Origin: Epiperipatus broadwayi
Taxonomy: Eukaryota; Onychophora; Udeonychophora; Euonychophora; Peripatidae
Reading direction: 5' to 3'
Assembly (NCBI GenBank): GCA_028023455.1
Contig: JAQFVV010006311.1
Location: 1,908,147 to 1,972,146 of the forward strand
DNA: 64,000 bases
Position numbers and translations under genes: made by a program. Shown piece after piece: positions 46,561 to 60,642 of this stretch; position 1 is the stretch's first letter; each line of letters begins with the position of its first letter. The notes beneath the pieces are model-generated. The model was not told the DNA's origin and made no database searches. It worked only from the letters and a program-made list of their open reading frames with translations.

Positions 46561-49393
46561 GAAGACACCAGTATGGGTAAATTTTAATTTTGAAATTTGA
46601 TCATTTAAAGTAGGATTAATATTCATAATCCATTTCAATTTTTGGCAAGCACTTTAATATTCAATTTTAGGCATTATTATTAACTTTATTTATACAAAAA
46701 ATTTTAATAGATATTATAATGTTAATGAACTTGGTTAACTGTATTTTAGTCATATATTATATTTCCTCAATTAATGAAATCATATAGGAGGGGGGGGGGG
46801 TAAACCAAATATTTTAGAATGAAATGGAAGAAAGTAATGTAGACAAAAAAAAAATTCTCTTGATCGATATCTTATAATTATCTGATCATATAATTTTAAT
46901 AAAATCAAATAAAGTTATTGTAATATTTTATTCATAAAAATGATGTTAAATATGCTGTATTTCTTACAGATATTATTCATAGTTGTGGAGTCAGTTATAT
47001 TATTGTTCCATTAAATATTATCTTCTAAGAAGATTATAAGCAAATAATTTATAGACTCCTAGGGACCAAATAAAGGTGAATATGAGTTTATAAATTATTG
47101 ATGTGTAAAGAAAAATTCAATGATTCAGACATAAGGCGGAATAAATTTTTTTTGCTTATAAAAAAAATAAAATGTATTTTGTAACTCTTTTTAATAACTG
47201 AATCAATGTTAAATCTCATCCAAAAAAAAAACTATTAAAGAATAATTATAAAGTTTGATTAAAGCCATATTCAATCAAACATCATATAATTTAGGGTAAT
47301 TATAGAATTAAGTTGGACAAAAAAAAAAAGAATAGAATACAACTGATTAGTAATAAATCATTAGAAAAAGTAAAATCATGCTAAGACTTCTGGGAAGAAT
47401 TGTTTTTCAAGAAAGAGAAAAGAAGAATAACATCAATATCTGTGATGAGCCAAAGTGCATGTTATTAGTATTGTATTGTTTGGAAATATTTCATTCTATT
47501 TCATGAGCATTATGTATTATTTGAGAAGATTGCTGTTATAGTACTTTCTAGTATTTTACTCAAACACATCTAGAATTCCAGAATTCTATGAAGTAAAAAC
47601 AATAAAAATGATATGCTAAGGTCATCTGATATGTGCTAGAAGGTTTTCCAACCTCAATAAAATGCTTATAAAAAATCCAGGGATTGAGAAGATATGAAAT
47701 ATATCTTGCCCACACTAACAGCAGGCTATCAAAATCAAGAAGAATTCAACCTGAATCAACCACAAAGGCTGATTTAATATTACATGGGCTTATGAATCTG
47801 TTTAATAAGCTTACTGAATTATTTTAAAAAGATACTGAAAGCCTTTTTAAATTTATTTATACAAAGATAAGAAGCCTTCATAATTTATAAATTTTATACA
47901 TATATTTTATGTCATATATGTTTGGATATAAATATTGTTTAAATTTTTTATTGTTGATGAATATTATTAATAAATCATAAATTGATATATATTTTGTGTA
48001 AATATGTATGTGTATTTAATTTTGGCATATTCTTTCTTTATATTTGTTACTCTGTTCATAAAATAAACATTTAGAGATAATTTCAGTGCATCAATTAAGA
48101 ATATCTAAAGTAAATAATATTGTTATTTAAATTACTTAGTTGTCTTTGACGTTTTTCTCTCAGTATTCTCATCTTCAATGTGTAATTAACAATCCTACAT
48201 CAATTCTACGAATTAATTTTTTCAGCTGAAGTGAAGTGGGCTTGTTAAAACCTGAGCAAATTGTGATGATGATACCAGAGGATAGTATATTCATAGGTGT
48301 TCTTTATTAAATGAAAATGGCACCCCAAATTATAGTTATTGGAGTTCAAACCCTGCATATTCAAATAAAAACTTATGAATAAATCCACTGAGAGATGATT
48401 TGATGTACGATGATCAGGAGATATGCTTTGATCATTATCATCAATATCTATTGTACTTAAATTTAATTAATTGAAATTCAAATTTCATTTAATCTTTGTT
48501 GAACTGATAATTTTAAAGCAAATTGGTTATATATTAGAAGTGTATATCTATATGTTATGTGTACATATGAGTCGTTAATATAGGTACCAACATTAATAAA
48601 ATAAATTCCTGGTACAATATATTTAGTATTAGAGTTAATTCCTAAAACTAATCATAATACAGCATAATAAATTGATAACACACTCATCGAATTATTAAAT
48701 AAATACTATGAAGAAAAAGATTTGAGAAAGAATGAGCTAATCTTTGTAATACAATTTATAACTCAAGACAATTAATTGGTCAACCCCCCTCCCCTCTAAC
48801 AATTAGTATAAGAAAAGTTTAATTCAGTGAAATGGGAGGATTTAAAAAATAATGTATGCAATAAAAATATTGATAAGAATTGGATAGATGCATTTTATAA
48901 TATTATTTTTTATCTGAAGAAATATTTACATTAAGAAATGTAGAGGGCAAGAGATTCATCTGTAGAAGTGAAAACAATTGTGGAAAAATAGAAGATGAAA
49001 AATTAATATTTATTATTTTTAAAGGCATTTGTAAGAGTGAAGTGAGTTACTTAGATCAAATAAAGAATATCTAAAATATTTATTTAATAAAAAAATAGAT
49101 ATAAATAGAGATGTGACATTTACTTAGTTGTTGTTTAATGAATATTGTTTTTCTAAGAATGGAGTTATAATATGGGGATAGAAATTGTTTATAATTTCAT
49201 ATTTTTTAGCATGGCATTAGTTGTAAAATAGATAAATTGCATTGATAGAATTTTGAAAAATAAGAAATGGAAATTCTAAATCACTAAAAATAATGGTTTA
49301 GATAAAAGATTATTAGTCTTAGTTATGCAGGAAATTATGAAGAAGTTTAGTGTATTAAATTACTTGGGGAGTTTGAAATTATGGAATTGAATT
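46561..49393. other. intron stretch with poly-G run
   Basis: A+T-rich sequence with an 11-base G run (46790-46800). Nothing coding; the 46561-46700 part is the right flank of the PLE pair. No recognised repeat. Confidence 0.5.
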
Positions 49394-49442
49394 CATCATC
49401 ATTTTCAATCAATATTGATTCACTGCAGGATGAAGGTTTCTA
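49394..49442 (-). mobile_element. RTE-like LINE, 3'-end fragment
   Basis: Reverse complement of the last 48 bp of the RTE element: TTCATCATCATTTTCAAT, then TGATTCACTGCAGGATGAAG. It is a severely 5'-truncated insertion or a remnant of one. Confidence 0.7.
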
Positions 49443-51208
49443 TTATATTATTTCACATTAAAGTTAGATTTTAAAAATGTAACATAGAAAAAAATAAAAG
49501 AAGAGATTAGAAATCTTTAAGAATTTGGGGGAATAATAAAACATTGTAAAAATTTTTGGTAAGCAACTAATATTGATGATTCCAATAAAAAAAATAATGC
49601 TAAATTCAGAACATTATAAGTGAATATATAAAGAGTTATTAATATATTTATAATGTTTTTTTTTAATTTGCCTTAAAATGGTACATTATCTAAACTTGAA
49701 CTTTGTGATATTATCTTCTTTATGCAATTTAGTTTTTCAAAGCATCTCGAGAGAATTAATTTAGATATGAAGATGTGCAGATAAAATATGTATTACAGAT
49801 ATATAATTAAAAATGTGAGGAAAAAGGTAGATAAGTTTGTTAGAGAAGGAGGTAAAGTTATTGAAAATGAATATGAAGATGAAAAAAAAGGTCAAGGTTA
49901 TATAAGAGTAAAAAATATACAAAATATGAAAGAATGTATAATAATGTAAAAGGACCTATTGAAATAAAAGATATGAAGATTTCCTGCTTTAAATTTTTAT
50001 AATAAAACAAAGAATATGAGAGTAGGATATTGAAATTAATAAAGTGGTATAATCATAGGATAAAAAATTAATAATATTAAGTGAAAATTTAAAATCAAGA
50101 CATATGCTGGCTAGTTAAATTTAATCAGAATAATGTTTATTCAACTTTAAATATATTTTGATCTCATCAGACATAAGCCAAACTTCTGTGTATACATTAG
50201 CCCAAGTCCTTCTAGATGTAGGTATCATCTTAGAAAAATAATTTTTAAACTTTATTAAACAATACTATGAATTTTATTTTCAATTTAAGAGGGTCATCAA
50301 GACATACGTGGGATTGTTTTCAGAATAGCTAATAGATTCATATCATATGACACTTGTTACTCCATTTCAAAAATCATAATATTGATTTTATAAGCAAAGA
50401 GATCAATGAAATACTTACTCTATTGTTTACAATATCTTCCAGATCACAGAAAGTTTATATGATAAAATAAAGCTGGATATATCACAAGAAAAAAGATAAA
50501 AAATTTCTGATCCATTATTTCATGCTACTTGTTCTTCCAATAAATTGCATTAACTGTTACAAGGAAACCTTGTTTATGATTTGAATTTATCCCAAAAAAT
50601 TGTATGAACTTTTAGATTCAAGATTAAAGGATTGGAATCTAAAGCAGCAAGATAATAATTTTTGTCTTTTTCATAGCTTCTGTTTCAATTTGTAGAATGC
50701 TTCTCCTAAAAAATTAAACTTGTTATTTATAAAGATATTAATTAGTTACTTATTTTAATATACTTTTAATAGTTTTTATAGCATAACATAGTCAATTGAC
50801 ATAAATATTTTTTAGAAACTAATTGTAGAATTTAATATTTATTTCATGTTTCTAACAGTATGCTAAAACTTTTATTTAAATTTTTTTATTTATAATATAT
50901 CTTTAATACACTTACTGATTTTGCATTTTTTACTTCATGTAAAACATTATATGAAGTTTGATGAAAAATTAAATGTTATATATACATATATTCAATGAAC
51001 TTGGCTATTTAGAAGTAGATGTGCTTATATATTTTTCATTATATGCCTGCAGTTTTGTACATTATGCTACCAATAATGATCTTGTTATGTGATCATAATA
51101 CCTTATTGTCTAATTATTTCTTTTGCTTTTACAAACATAAATCCATAGTTATATTTGAAGCTATACATACTTTATTTATTATTTTTATCTTTTTGTTTTA
51201 TGTTTTAG
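49443..51208. other. intron stretch, nothing recognised
   Basis: End of the 23.8-kb intron. A- and G-rich patches around 49760-50040 resemble decayed coding sequence of a retroelement, but no motif is recognisable. Confidence 0.45.
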
Positions 51209-53016
51209 AATGAAAATAAAATGGAAAAAATTTGTACCACAAGCATTACATGGGCGAGATATCTACTTTGTTTTTCTCACTATCTAAATAGAGAATCTGA
51301 AGTTCAAGAATTATTGCTCAACTTACATCAAGAGCTTCCTGACTGTTGTGAAACTGCGAATCTTTTAGCTTATTGCTTTACTAGTAATTTTGAAATTGTT
51401 CCTAGTCAACAAGAACGTTTTCAGAAAATTATAAGAAGGTGGCGAAATTTTACAATTGAACCATCTCCTCATAAAAAGAATAGAACAAATATTTCAGGAA
51501 GTAAAACTCTTTCTGCTTATTTTTTAGATAGAAGTCAGAAAGCAACAGCTGAAATAAAAGCTTTGAATCAGATTTTTGGTTGTAGAGAACAAAATATTTT
51601 TACTTCAGAAGCTAATGATTGTTCACATTTAGATCTCAATAACGGCTACCATATAGGCACAAGAGAGCTTGAGTTAGAAATTAAATATGTACAGTTTTTA
51701 CAAACGTTTTTTGAAGTTGGTTTTTCTCAGACTACTATGTATGATATTTTTGGATCTGTGACATTTCCTAGGTTGGCATGTTTTAGTTCACAACTAAAAG
51801 ACCAGGAATTAAAAGTTCATGAAAATAATATTAATTTTGTGTTATCTGAAACAACTATTAATTTATTTTTAAAAGAAAACTGGGAAATGCTCAATTTTAT
51901 TTTGTCCTCTAAAGATAAAAAGTTAAATGCTCAGGAATTATTTTTATTGAATTTAAATCCAAAAAAATTAAAGGGCTTATTTGGATTCCAAAATTACCCT
52001 GTTGCTTTGTTCCAATCAAAAGTAACTCGCTCATCTTTGAAGAAATGTAGCAGTCATGAAAACCTTAATTCTGAGGGGGTAACTCTATCTTTAACAAAGA
52101 GTAAATCTTTTTCATCTTTTTTTGATAAGAAAAGTAACAAAATATTGCCTAACCAAAAACGAAAAGTTTTTTTACCTCAGTTACATAATGAATATGTATT
52201 TCATAAAAAGAAATCTAAAAATAATCCACACACTTTAATTCCTATAAGTCATAAAGTGGAAGCTAGTAGCATTGGTTTTGGAATAAAATATAAACATTTT
52301 ATTCCACTTATATTGTGGTTAATTCAATGGTCACAAAAAAAAATTCATCATTTTGAAACAGACAGTAATGAAATTTGTATCAGTGTATCAATCCGGTGTC
52401 TTTTAATTGTTCTGTGGTTATCAGAAAATAATTACAATGTCAACCCATTAATTAAAGCCTCGGAGATGCTATTTAATCAAGAGACATTACAGTTCATTGA
52501 TTCAGAAAGGTGGAAAAGTACATCAAAAATATTTAATAAATTTGAGAATAAAATAAAAAAGGGAATAAAATCTTTAAACAAAAGAAATGACCAAAACTTT
52601 ATTATAAAAATTGGAAATGAAAAAGAACAACAGTTTTCAAAAAATATTCAGTCTCATGAAAATATAAGTGAGTTTGAAGTAAAACAGCAAAAAGACAGTT
52701 TGAAAAAGTTATCATCTATAGAAAAGTTTTATTCAAACGAAATTAAAGTAGATGTTGGACCAAAGAAAGAAAAAATATCCAAGAAGACCTCTAGAAAAAA
52801 ATTATTTGAAACTTGTCATAACAATTCTTCAAACAACATTACAACATCTAAAACATTTGAGACAGAAAATAATAAGTATATGGAAACTTTACCAAAAACA
52901 ATCTCAGATATGGATGACACATCATCTTTAGTCTCAGTGACTCCATTATTTGAACTTGATGAAGATTTACAGATGGGTGTAGAAATAGAAAGCCAAATAT
53001 CTATTAAATCTATTGG
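51209..53016 (+). CDS. CPLANE1: CPLANE1 internal exon (f), 1.8 kb
   Basis: A phase-0 acceptor (TTTATGTTTTAG) opens into 602 uninterrupted codons, ended by a GTAACT donor at 53017 after two bases of a codon. The start is a splice site, not the ATG at 51221. The first part, ITWARYLLCFSHYLNRESEV followed by LLNLHQELPD, resembles the WAxxxLPFSRFxN and LIGELP region I recall in vertebrate CPLANE1. Next come LELEIKYVQFLQTFFE and GIKYKHFIPLILWLIQWSQKK, both family-like. From about residue 440 the sequence is low-complexity, rich in Lys, Ser and Asn, and probably disordered. The size of the exon is notable. Confidence 0.85.
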
Positions 53017-53639
53017 GTAACTTTTTTTTTTTTTTTTTACTTTTTACATATCTAAAGTAATTGATTATAGATAAAAAAAATTCTATGATATTTTTTTAAC
53101 TTTTGTTATTCAGTTTTTTTTAAATTGACTAGTTTAAGTTTATGATTTGTAAATTTTAGATTTGCATTTAACAAATTCCCATCATCTTTATAAATTTTTG
53201 TGAAATTAAGTTCAATCTTTGATTAATGAAACTATATAAAATTACAAATGTTAATCTGTTTATATAGAAGCTTTTACATAATTTGTATTTTGAGTTTATA
53301 TATAGAAAATTTTGAATTTTTAAAAATGAGTTTATTCATTGCAGTAGATGTTTCAATGAATATATATATATATACATCAACAACATGATTTATTTAGAAG
53401 ATAAAGAGTGGACAAACAAAAGTGAATACTTAAAAAGTATATACATATATTCGTAAAAAGAATACTTAAAAAACAGTATTTATTTATTAATTACCTTATT
53501 TATGTAGTAAAGAAGATAATTTAACCTCTAAAATCTAAATTATTTGCATTACATTTGGTACAGAAGTCTAGATGTTATAAATAGAGAATGATAACAATTA
53601 TTCAAGAAATGATATAAATCACTTCCATGTAAGCTTTAG
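53017..53639. other. intron stretch, nothing recognised
   Basis: T-rich start of the last intron in the window, with a T-run just after the donor. No open frame or repeat. Confidence 0.5.
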
Positions 53640-54937
53640 TTTATTACATCTAAAGCTGAGGAAAATGCTGAAAATGGAAGTGTTCAAGACAAAAAAGGAG
53701 AGTATCATATCATGCAAAACTGGTCGTAATAAGAATTTTAAAGAGACATGCTTTTGCTGTGGAAAGAGGGATCACATAGCAAAATAATGCAGTTGGCTCA
53801 AAGAAACATGTTTAAGTGCAGTAAAAAGAGTCATTTAGTGCATATGTGTAAGCAAGAATGTAATATTAAAGGCAGAAATAAATTACTAATGCAAGCAAAA
53901 GGAGGGGAGGTATTCACATGGTTAAAAACATGGATGTCCAGGAGTTATAGTAGTTTATGATTAAGTTAGTACTTTGCGGAAAAGAAGTGTCGATGGAAAT
54001 TAATAATGGGTCAGATATTTCCCTGATGTCACTAACAGGCTGGGTGTTATCGGCTAATACAGAAAGTAAATTAGAGAAAACTAACATTAGAGCACGTGAT
54101 GTAAATGGAAACGCACTAAGATTATTAGGCCATGTGATAGTGCCATCAATCATTGTGGTAAAAAAAAAGGAATCTACCTCTATATTTAGTAAAAGGGAAG
54201 ATTAGCATTATCTCTAGAATTGGAAATAGCATACAAATACCCGATTTGTTTAATGAAGAATTGGGATTAATTACAAGCCCGGTTGATATAGAGTTACTGG
54301 AAAATGCGCATGTGGTTGTGTGTAAACCTCGCAAAATCCCATTTGCCCAAAAAGAGAAATATGGCAAAAAAATAAAAAAAACAATTCTTTAGTCACTAAG
54401 GGCATATCTTAATGCCAATTGAAACATCAGATTGGGCCACACCTTTAGTAGAAATAACTAAGCCAAACAGCGAAATTAGATAATGTGGCGATTACAGAAT
54501 ATTGGTAAACAAATATCTAACAATGGGAACATAATCTGTTCCAAATGTGAGGCAAGCATTAGCCAGTCTCCAAAAGGCGTAACATTTCACAAAGTTGCAT
54601 TTGAATGTCTGCATTCCACCAGATACAGGTGATGGCCAAATCAGCTGAATATTAATCTTGACAACCCTGATGGGATCATTTAAATGTAATCATTTACCAT
54701 TTGGCATATCAACAGCCCCTAACAGTTTTCAAGCAAAAATAATACATTGCTCCAGGGCCTAGAGGGAGTTATACCCTATTTCAATGACATACTCATCATA
54801 GCAAACTCAGAAGAATTGCTGTGGAAAAGGCTGTTTACAGTTTGTAAAAAATTAAACAGATTTGGAGTGAAATTTAACACCCAAAAAAATGTATGGTATG
54901 AAAAAGAATTAGTTTTCTCTATCATATAATCTCCAAT

Positions 54938-54950
54938 GGGGGGGGGGGGG
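54938..54950 (+). repeat. 13-base G run
   Basis: A guanine homopolymer in the RT/RNase H spacer of the Gypsy-like element. Similar runs of 11 G lie at 29475-29485 and 46790-46800. Out of keeping with the A+T-rich context. Confidence 0.9.
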
Positions 54951-56912
54951 AAGCACCCGAAAAAGTATGAGCAGTACAAAATGCAACAAAACCCACAAAC
55001 ATTAAACAACGACAAGCATATTTAGGGTTGATACATTTTTTGTCTTTTTTAATAAATAAAGTATATGTGACAAAGCCATTGTATGACTTATTGTGAAAAG
55101 AACAAAACTGGCAATGATTAGAAATACATGGTGAAGCGTTCAGCAAAACTAAAGCTCTATTATCATCAGACAAGTTGTTAGTACAGTGCATTTAACTAGT
55201 GACACTTCAGAATGGGGGTGAATGGGTGTGGTTCTCTCTTGCATATGCCTTCTTACACTCAAAAGTGGAGAGAAACTACAGTCAGATCAATAAAGAGAGT
55301 GGCTATTATTTTCACCCTGAAAAAATTTCATTAATATATTTTCGGAAGAACATTCAAATAATACTGACCACAAGCCTCTTCTAGGAATTCTGGCGCATAA
55401 TAAATTATCCCCTGACCATTTAAGCCCACACATGATGCATTGGAGAAATATTTTGTCATCTTACTACTACAAATTAGAATCTAAGTTGTGCAAAGAGATC
55501 TTGCATGCTGATGCATTATCCTGGATCCCAGATAAAGAAGAACCAAGCAGTATGGAGACAGATATAAAGTATATTATTAATGTGGTGAAATCAGAAATAC
55601 TTAATAGTAGAAAAGTAGCTGGCTGGACAAAAGCTGATGAAGGTTATCAATTGCTTATGGGTTAATAAAAAAATGGCTGGCCTGTTTCAAAGCCTCATTA
55701 AACAAATTGTCTATTTGTGAAGGTTTTGTATTAATGGAGGATCAGGTAATAATACCAACTGAAGGTAGACAACAAATTCTAAAACTATTTCATGAAGGTC
55801 ATCCTGGAATTGTGTGTGCTAAAGCATTAGCTCACAGCCAAGTCTGTTAGCCAAAAATAATATCAGAGATCGAACAGTACATCAAAAAATGCATGGCTTG
55901 TCAATTAGAGATGAATATGAAGGCAAAGGAATATAATCCATGGCTAATAGCAATGAAAGCCTGACCGAGAGTGCACATAGACCACGCAAATCCAATAAAT
56001 GGCAAAATACTGCTGATACTTATAGATGAATACTCAAAATGGGTAGAGTGTCACATAGTGAAGAATATGAGTGCAAAAGAAATGATAGAAACCTTAAACA
56101 CTATATTTCTTGTCGCGGTTTACCAGAACCATTGTGTCCAACAATGGTGCTAAATTCACCACACAATAAATTGAAAACTACTTCATGGATAATGGCATTA
56201 AATATATATGCATACCCCCATACCACCCAGAATCAAATGGCCTTGCTGAAAAGGGTTATACAAATAATAAAAAAATCCCTTAAGAAATTGAAGAACAAAA
56301 GTATGCAGCAAGCAATATATAACACCATGCTTAGTCAACACTCTACACTATCAAAAGCTCTAAGAAAATTGCCAGTAGAACTGTTAAGGGGAAGGAAATT
56401 TCAGATTAAATTGTCACTTCTACTTCCCAATACAGCCGATAATGTAGAGAGTGGCAAAATTGAAAATACACATGTAACTGGCAAAAGAAGTGAAAATACA
56501 TATGTAATAAATGGCAAAGTTTGGGTTTGAGATATAATTGGAAAAAATGGGTTCAAGGGATAGGCACAAAATTATAAAAAAAAATATAAGTTGCCCAAGT
56601 ACAGAATGGGACAACATACAGGAGACATGGAAATCATGTCTGCCATTGAGTCGAGGAAGACTTGCAAATTTTAGTAGTTATACCAAACGATGAATGCAGG
56701 AAAATCAGGAGATAGCAGAACCAATACTACACAAAATAGTGACCAAAGTGGATCAAGATCCAGAAAGCAGTGAGTTTGAATCCAAATTAGGGAAGATGAA
56801 CTTTAACCTACCCCAAAGTCAAATGTAGTAATGACTAGATTATCCAGACAACATATATAAAGGCTGGCTAAATTCAAAGTACACACATAAACCTAAGCAA
56901 ATTTTCTGGAGT

Positions 56913-56923
56913 AAGGGGAGAAG
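56913..56923 (+). promoter_or_regulatory. polypurine tract candidate
   Basis: AAGGGGAGAAG followed immediately by TGTAAAATATT, as expected for plus-strand priming just before a 3' LTR beginning TG. Confidence 0.6.
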
Positions 56924-59900
56924 TGTAAAATATTTAATTTATATTTAATAAATTTGGTTATAGTGCTTCGAAAAAAATTGATAAAAGAAAAATATTAATT
57001 AAACTTAGTTAAAAAATGAAAGCTTTGAATAGAGACAAACAAAATAAATGTATGTATTGTACTGGTTAGAATTGTATGCTCATTTAACAAGGTTTAGAAT
57101 CTAAGCAAAAGTACCCTAAATCCACTCATGCTCAAGCTACACAGGTCAGGAACAATCATGGATTCTGCCCTATTAGCCCTTTTCTAAAACTATAACATTA
57201 TGAACAACAAGATGAATTTTTATTCATTCCAGTCCCACAGACACAGCGGAGAAACATGAGATCTGCAGGGTAATTATTATAAATAAAGAATGTCAAATCT
57301 TGGCTTTATCAGAAACCTCAAGTATAAGAAATATCTATAAATTTAAATGAATTGCAAACAGCTAATCTTGTGAAAGAAACATGAATTATAATGTTGTATC
57401 CATCCAGATTGAGCAAGGATAGAACAACACAGGGATAAAGGTCATTTAAAGTAATTGGTTATAACTTCTAAATACTATTATTATCATAATGAACAAGTGA
57501 TATTCAATGAGTGAGGTTCAATAAGACACAAACGCATGAGTAATTATCAACACAAAATAATTTAATGAACATAAACAATTTTAAGTTACATCAGAAACAT
57601 AGCACATATTCATGCAGTTAATAATTTGCATATTGACAACTGACTTAGTGTGCTAATGAGCTCCTAATAACAGTAAATTAATGCTGTTAACACTGTGACA
57701 AGCCAACAGAGGCCATAATCATTACTTTAGAGTAATGATGAAAAGACATTTATAAATTAACCTCCAAAAAGAGGTTTACTTTTAACATGACAGTTAAATA
57801 ACTTGAGACATTAAAAAAAATTATTTTCTTAGTATTATCATTGTTAATTAACTGTCAGTAATAGCATTCATTTGCTTAATTAACTGAACAGTTTGGTTTA
57901 ACAACTCTATCGTCCATGAGCATCATTTGGGCCTGTACAAATGAGGAAGGGGTTAGCATAAATAAGCTTTTCTGTGACAATCCTAAAATATTCTATTAAT
58001 TATTAAGTGAGTGGTTTACAAATATCACTAGCCACGTCTTATAGATAATGTGAGATTACACATAAAAAAAAGAACTCGCAGTTCTGACTGCAATGATAGT
58101 GTTAGAAATGGAGTACATGTCTGTCTTTGGACTGAAAAGCTTTATCATATATGAGTCCGCTTGTATTTATAACAAAGCAGTATTCGAAGAAATGAGTGAT
58201 AAGGATACTATGGTTCGAACTTGTCGATGTTCTCATGCAGAGCCTTAACAATCTAACGTTTGTCCTGAGGTCAGTGCTACCAAACCTCATTCTTGGACAA
58301 ATAATATAAAGAAAATCCCGGATATCCGGAGAATAAGAATGACAAAGCAAAATACGAATTCTTTTAAATGCTATCCTGAGTAAGCAACGCAAATATGGCT
58401 TAAGTTTTATATGACTGATACAATAATTCAAACTTTAACTAAAGTAATAATGTCATGCGTAACGCTATGACAAAATATTAACCCACTCAGCGATGTACGT
58501 ATAACTTTGGCAAATTAGGATGTTAAATATAAAAGAGAGAAATATTATTTCTCCTATTTAACAAGCCTAAGAATTCTCAAAATGATAGTACATTATAAAC
58601 AAGTTAGAATGCTCAATGGCATGAAAAGCAAATAAAATAATTATTAAAATAGATTAATAATCAGATTTATTTAGAGAACATAAAATGCATTTAAAATCAA
58701 TATAGTTAACAAAAAAATGTTTATCATATCCCATAATATGATGGTTTTAACAATCCGCCACTAAGTATATATTTTTAAATATTCAATCGAGCGAACTGCA
58801 TTCAATAAGAAATTTTACGTTCAACTATTTAAACATTCCAAAATATCGGGATAGTAGCTAAAATGATAGAAGTTCGCTAGATTGAAACATTAGCATACTA
58901 AAATTAATTCAATAAAAATACATAGTTTAAAATAAGTTTTGCCACATGAAAATAAATAATAAGAGCATGAAATTTGAGGTAATGACAGTTTTAAAATATA
59001 TAATTATGTGCTAATGTTTTACAGAACGAGATTTTAAAACTCTAGAGAGAAAATCATAAAATTAACAATTACAATAACTGAGCTTATAGTCAGTTATCAG
59101 ATAGATAGAAGATTACATTATGAATATAAATAGAATTTAGGAATGAAATGAGGAATATTAAGAGTTCATTCATCGGCAAAATGGATTATCTTTTAGACGT
59201 TATGGTGGCCATTTAGAATAACGTATATGAAGTTTAGACGCGAAAGCATGGTCAGCAAGGCACAATATAAACAAAATAACAGTAGGCATCTTCTAATTGT
59301 TCTTTTATGGTTAAACAGAACAGTTCTCAAGTGGCGATGGTATAGCAGAAAGGCAGTACAAAGGCGATTTAAGATCAGGTAGGCTAATTTTTCCTCTATT
59401 CAGAATTCATTTTGTTTTCACTCTCTAAAAGAACAGGTGAATGAGTGATCTGAGCTCAGTTTGTGCGTGCCTAGAACTCTTACTCCTCCTATACTTGAAA
59501 TTTGGCAATATTAAAAAATGTAAACAGATCCATTCCAAAAATCATTTTTTAAACATATTTTTTAAAATAGCTTTAGGGATATGATTTTGTTAACTTGAGA
59601 CTGTTGAAATAATTAAATAAGAATGACATTTTAATATTTTAAATTGCAATAATACTTTCTAGAACTTTCTGGCATTGCTTTAGCTTTACATTAATCATTA
59701 ATTTTCGTATCTGTAATACATATACACGCATACATGATTAACTAAGTGAAGGGAATTTACGAGCTTAGAAATAAAATCTAATTACATTAAAATAATAACA
59801 CAATTGGTTAAGCATAACCGTTTTAAATAAACAGAGTGGAAATCATACGTATATGTATATGCCTAACATTTCTGTTTGACCAAATAAACATATATAAACC

Positions 59901-60642
59901 GGTTCAAACTATACTTTAAAGGTTTGTAATGTCACCAGGCAATAAAGCTAAATATGTACTACAGATTTACTGCTTCAGTATTAATTAATTTTGTAGATCT
60001 CAAAAGTTAGATTATAGTGGATTCCTAAGATAAATGGGGATTTAATAATTAAGAGAATTTCATTGTACAATAACTTGATTTATAGGCAGACAAAATTGTT
60101 TAAGCAGAACTAATTAAAGAAAAAGTCAAGTACCCCTCCCCCCACCGGATTACATGGGGAAAAAATTAATTAATTACTTCAGAAAAGCAAGTAAAGAAAA
60201 AAGAAGATAATACAGCAAAAGAATAGGGGGATATATAGAGCTAGAGAAAAAAGGACAGTTCTCTTGGTGGCTGCCTGCTATTCTGATTCCACGTATAAGT
60301 GGCAGTAAAGATCATCGTCGGTAGACTACATTTTCAGGATCTCAGTTTCTATAGGTAACCAAGCCAATTAGAACTTTTAGTAGATCATCCCAGTCATTAT
60401 TATTTTATGAAACACCTCGAGAGGCTTGCCGAGGCTTTTGTGTGTTAAAAGGGATAGACTGTATAGTGAAAATAAAGTACCCCATTCATTTACCTAGAAT
60501 GTTTGAACATTTTTATTCAATTATTCATTTTGGCTGATTATTTGTGTTTGCATAAGTGCAGACTTATATGTATATTGAAGATTTAATTAGTTAACTGTTT
60601 TAATTGCTAATAAATTGTCTTAATACTACAATTGTTTATTCA
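56924..60642 (+). repeat. possible very long 3' LTR of the Gypsy-like element
   Basis: Begins TGTAAAATATT right after the polypurine tract, and could end TTTATTCA near 60642. Inside the last 400 bp are a TATA-like GGATATATAG (about 60229) and an AATAAA (60470), the arrangement of U3-R-U5. It keeps more CpG than the intron around it. At 3.7 kb it would be an unusually long LTR and there is no second copy in the window to prove it, so it may be LTR plus other inserted sequence. A 109-codon minus-strand open frame (58102-58431) has no recognisable homology and is not called a gene. Confidence 0.3.

Larger units (their letters stand above)
53640..56923 (+). pseudogene. Gypsy-like gag-pol, broken by many frameshifts
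   Basis: Domains in order: two CCHC zinc knuckles of gag (CFCCGKRDHIAK.. and CFKCSKKSHLVHMC, 53750-53860), protease (MEINNGSDIS near 53994, where the catalytic Asp of DTG is replaced by Asn), reverse transcriptase (54400-54950, the YLDD box seen as YFND), RNase H (about 55130-55560; VERNYSQINKE, ILHADALSWIP), integrase HHCC zinc-binding motif (55780-55910) and core (VHIDHANPINGKILLILIDEYSKW, 55970 onward). Stops and frameshifts fall throughout. No 5' LTR was found upstream, so the copy is truncated on that side. An old endogenous retroelement; inactive. Confidence 0.8.

Noticed and set aside
50155-50185. Minus-strand CTGATGAGAT as a further hammerhead
   Set aside because: No GAAA segment, stem II or cleavage triplet in the expected spacing.
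58102-58431. 109-codon minus-strand open frame
   Set aside because: No homology or start context, and it lies inside a probable LTR or repeat region.
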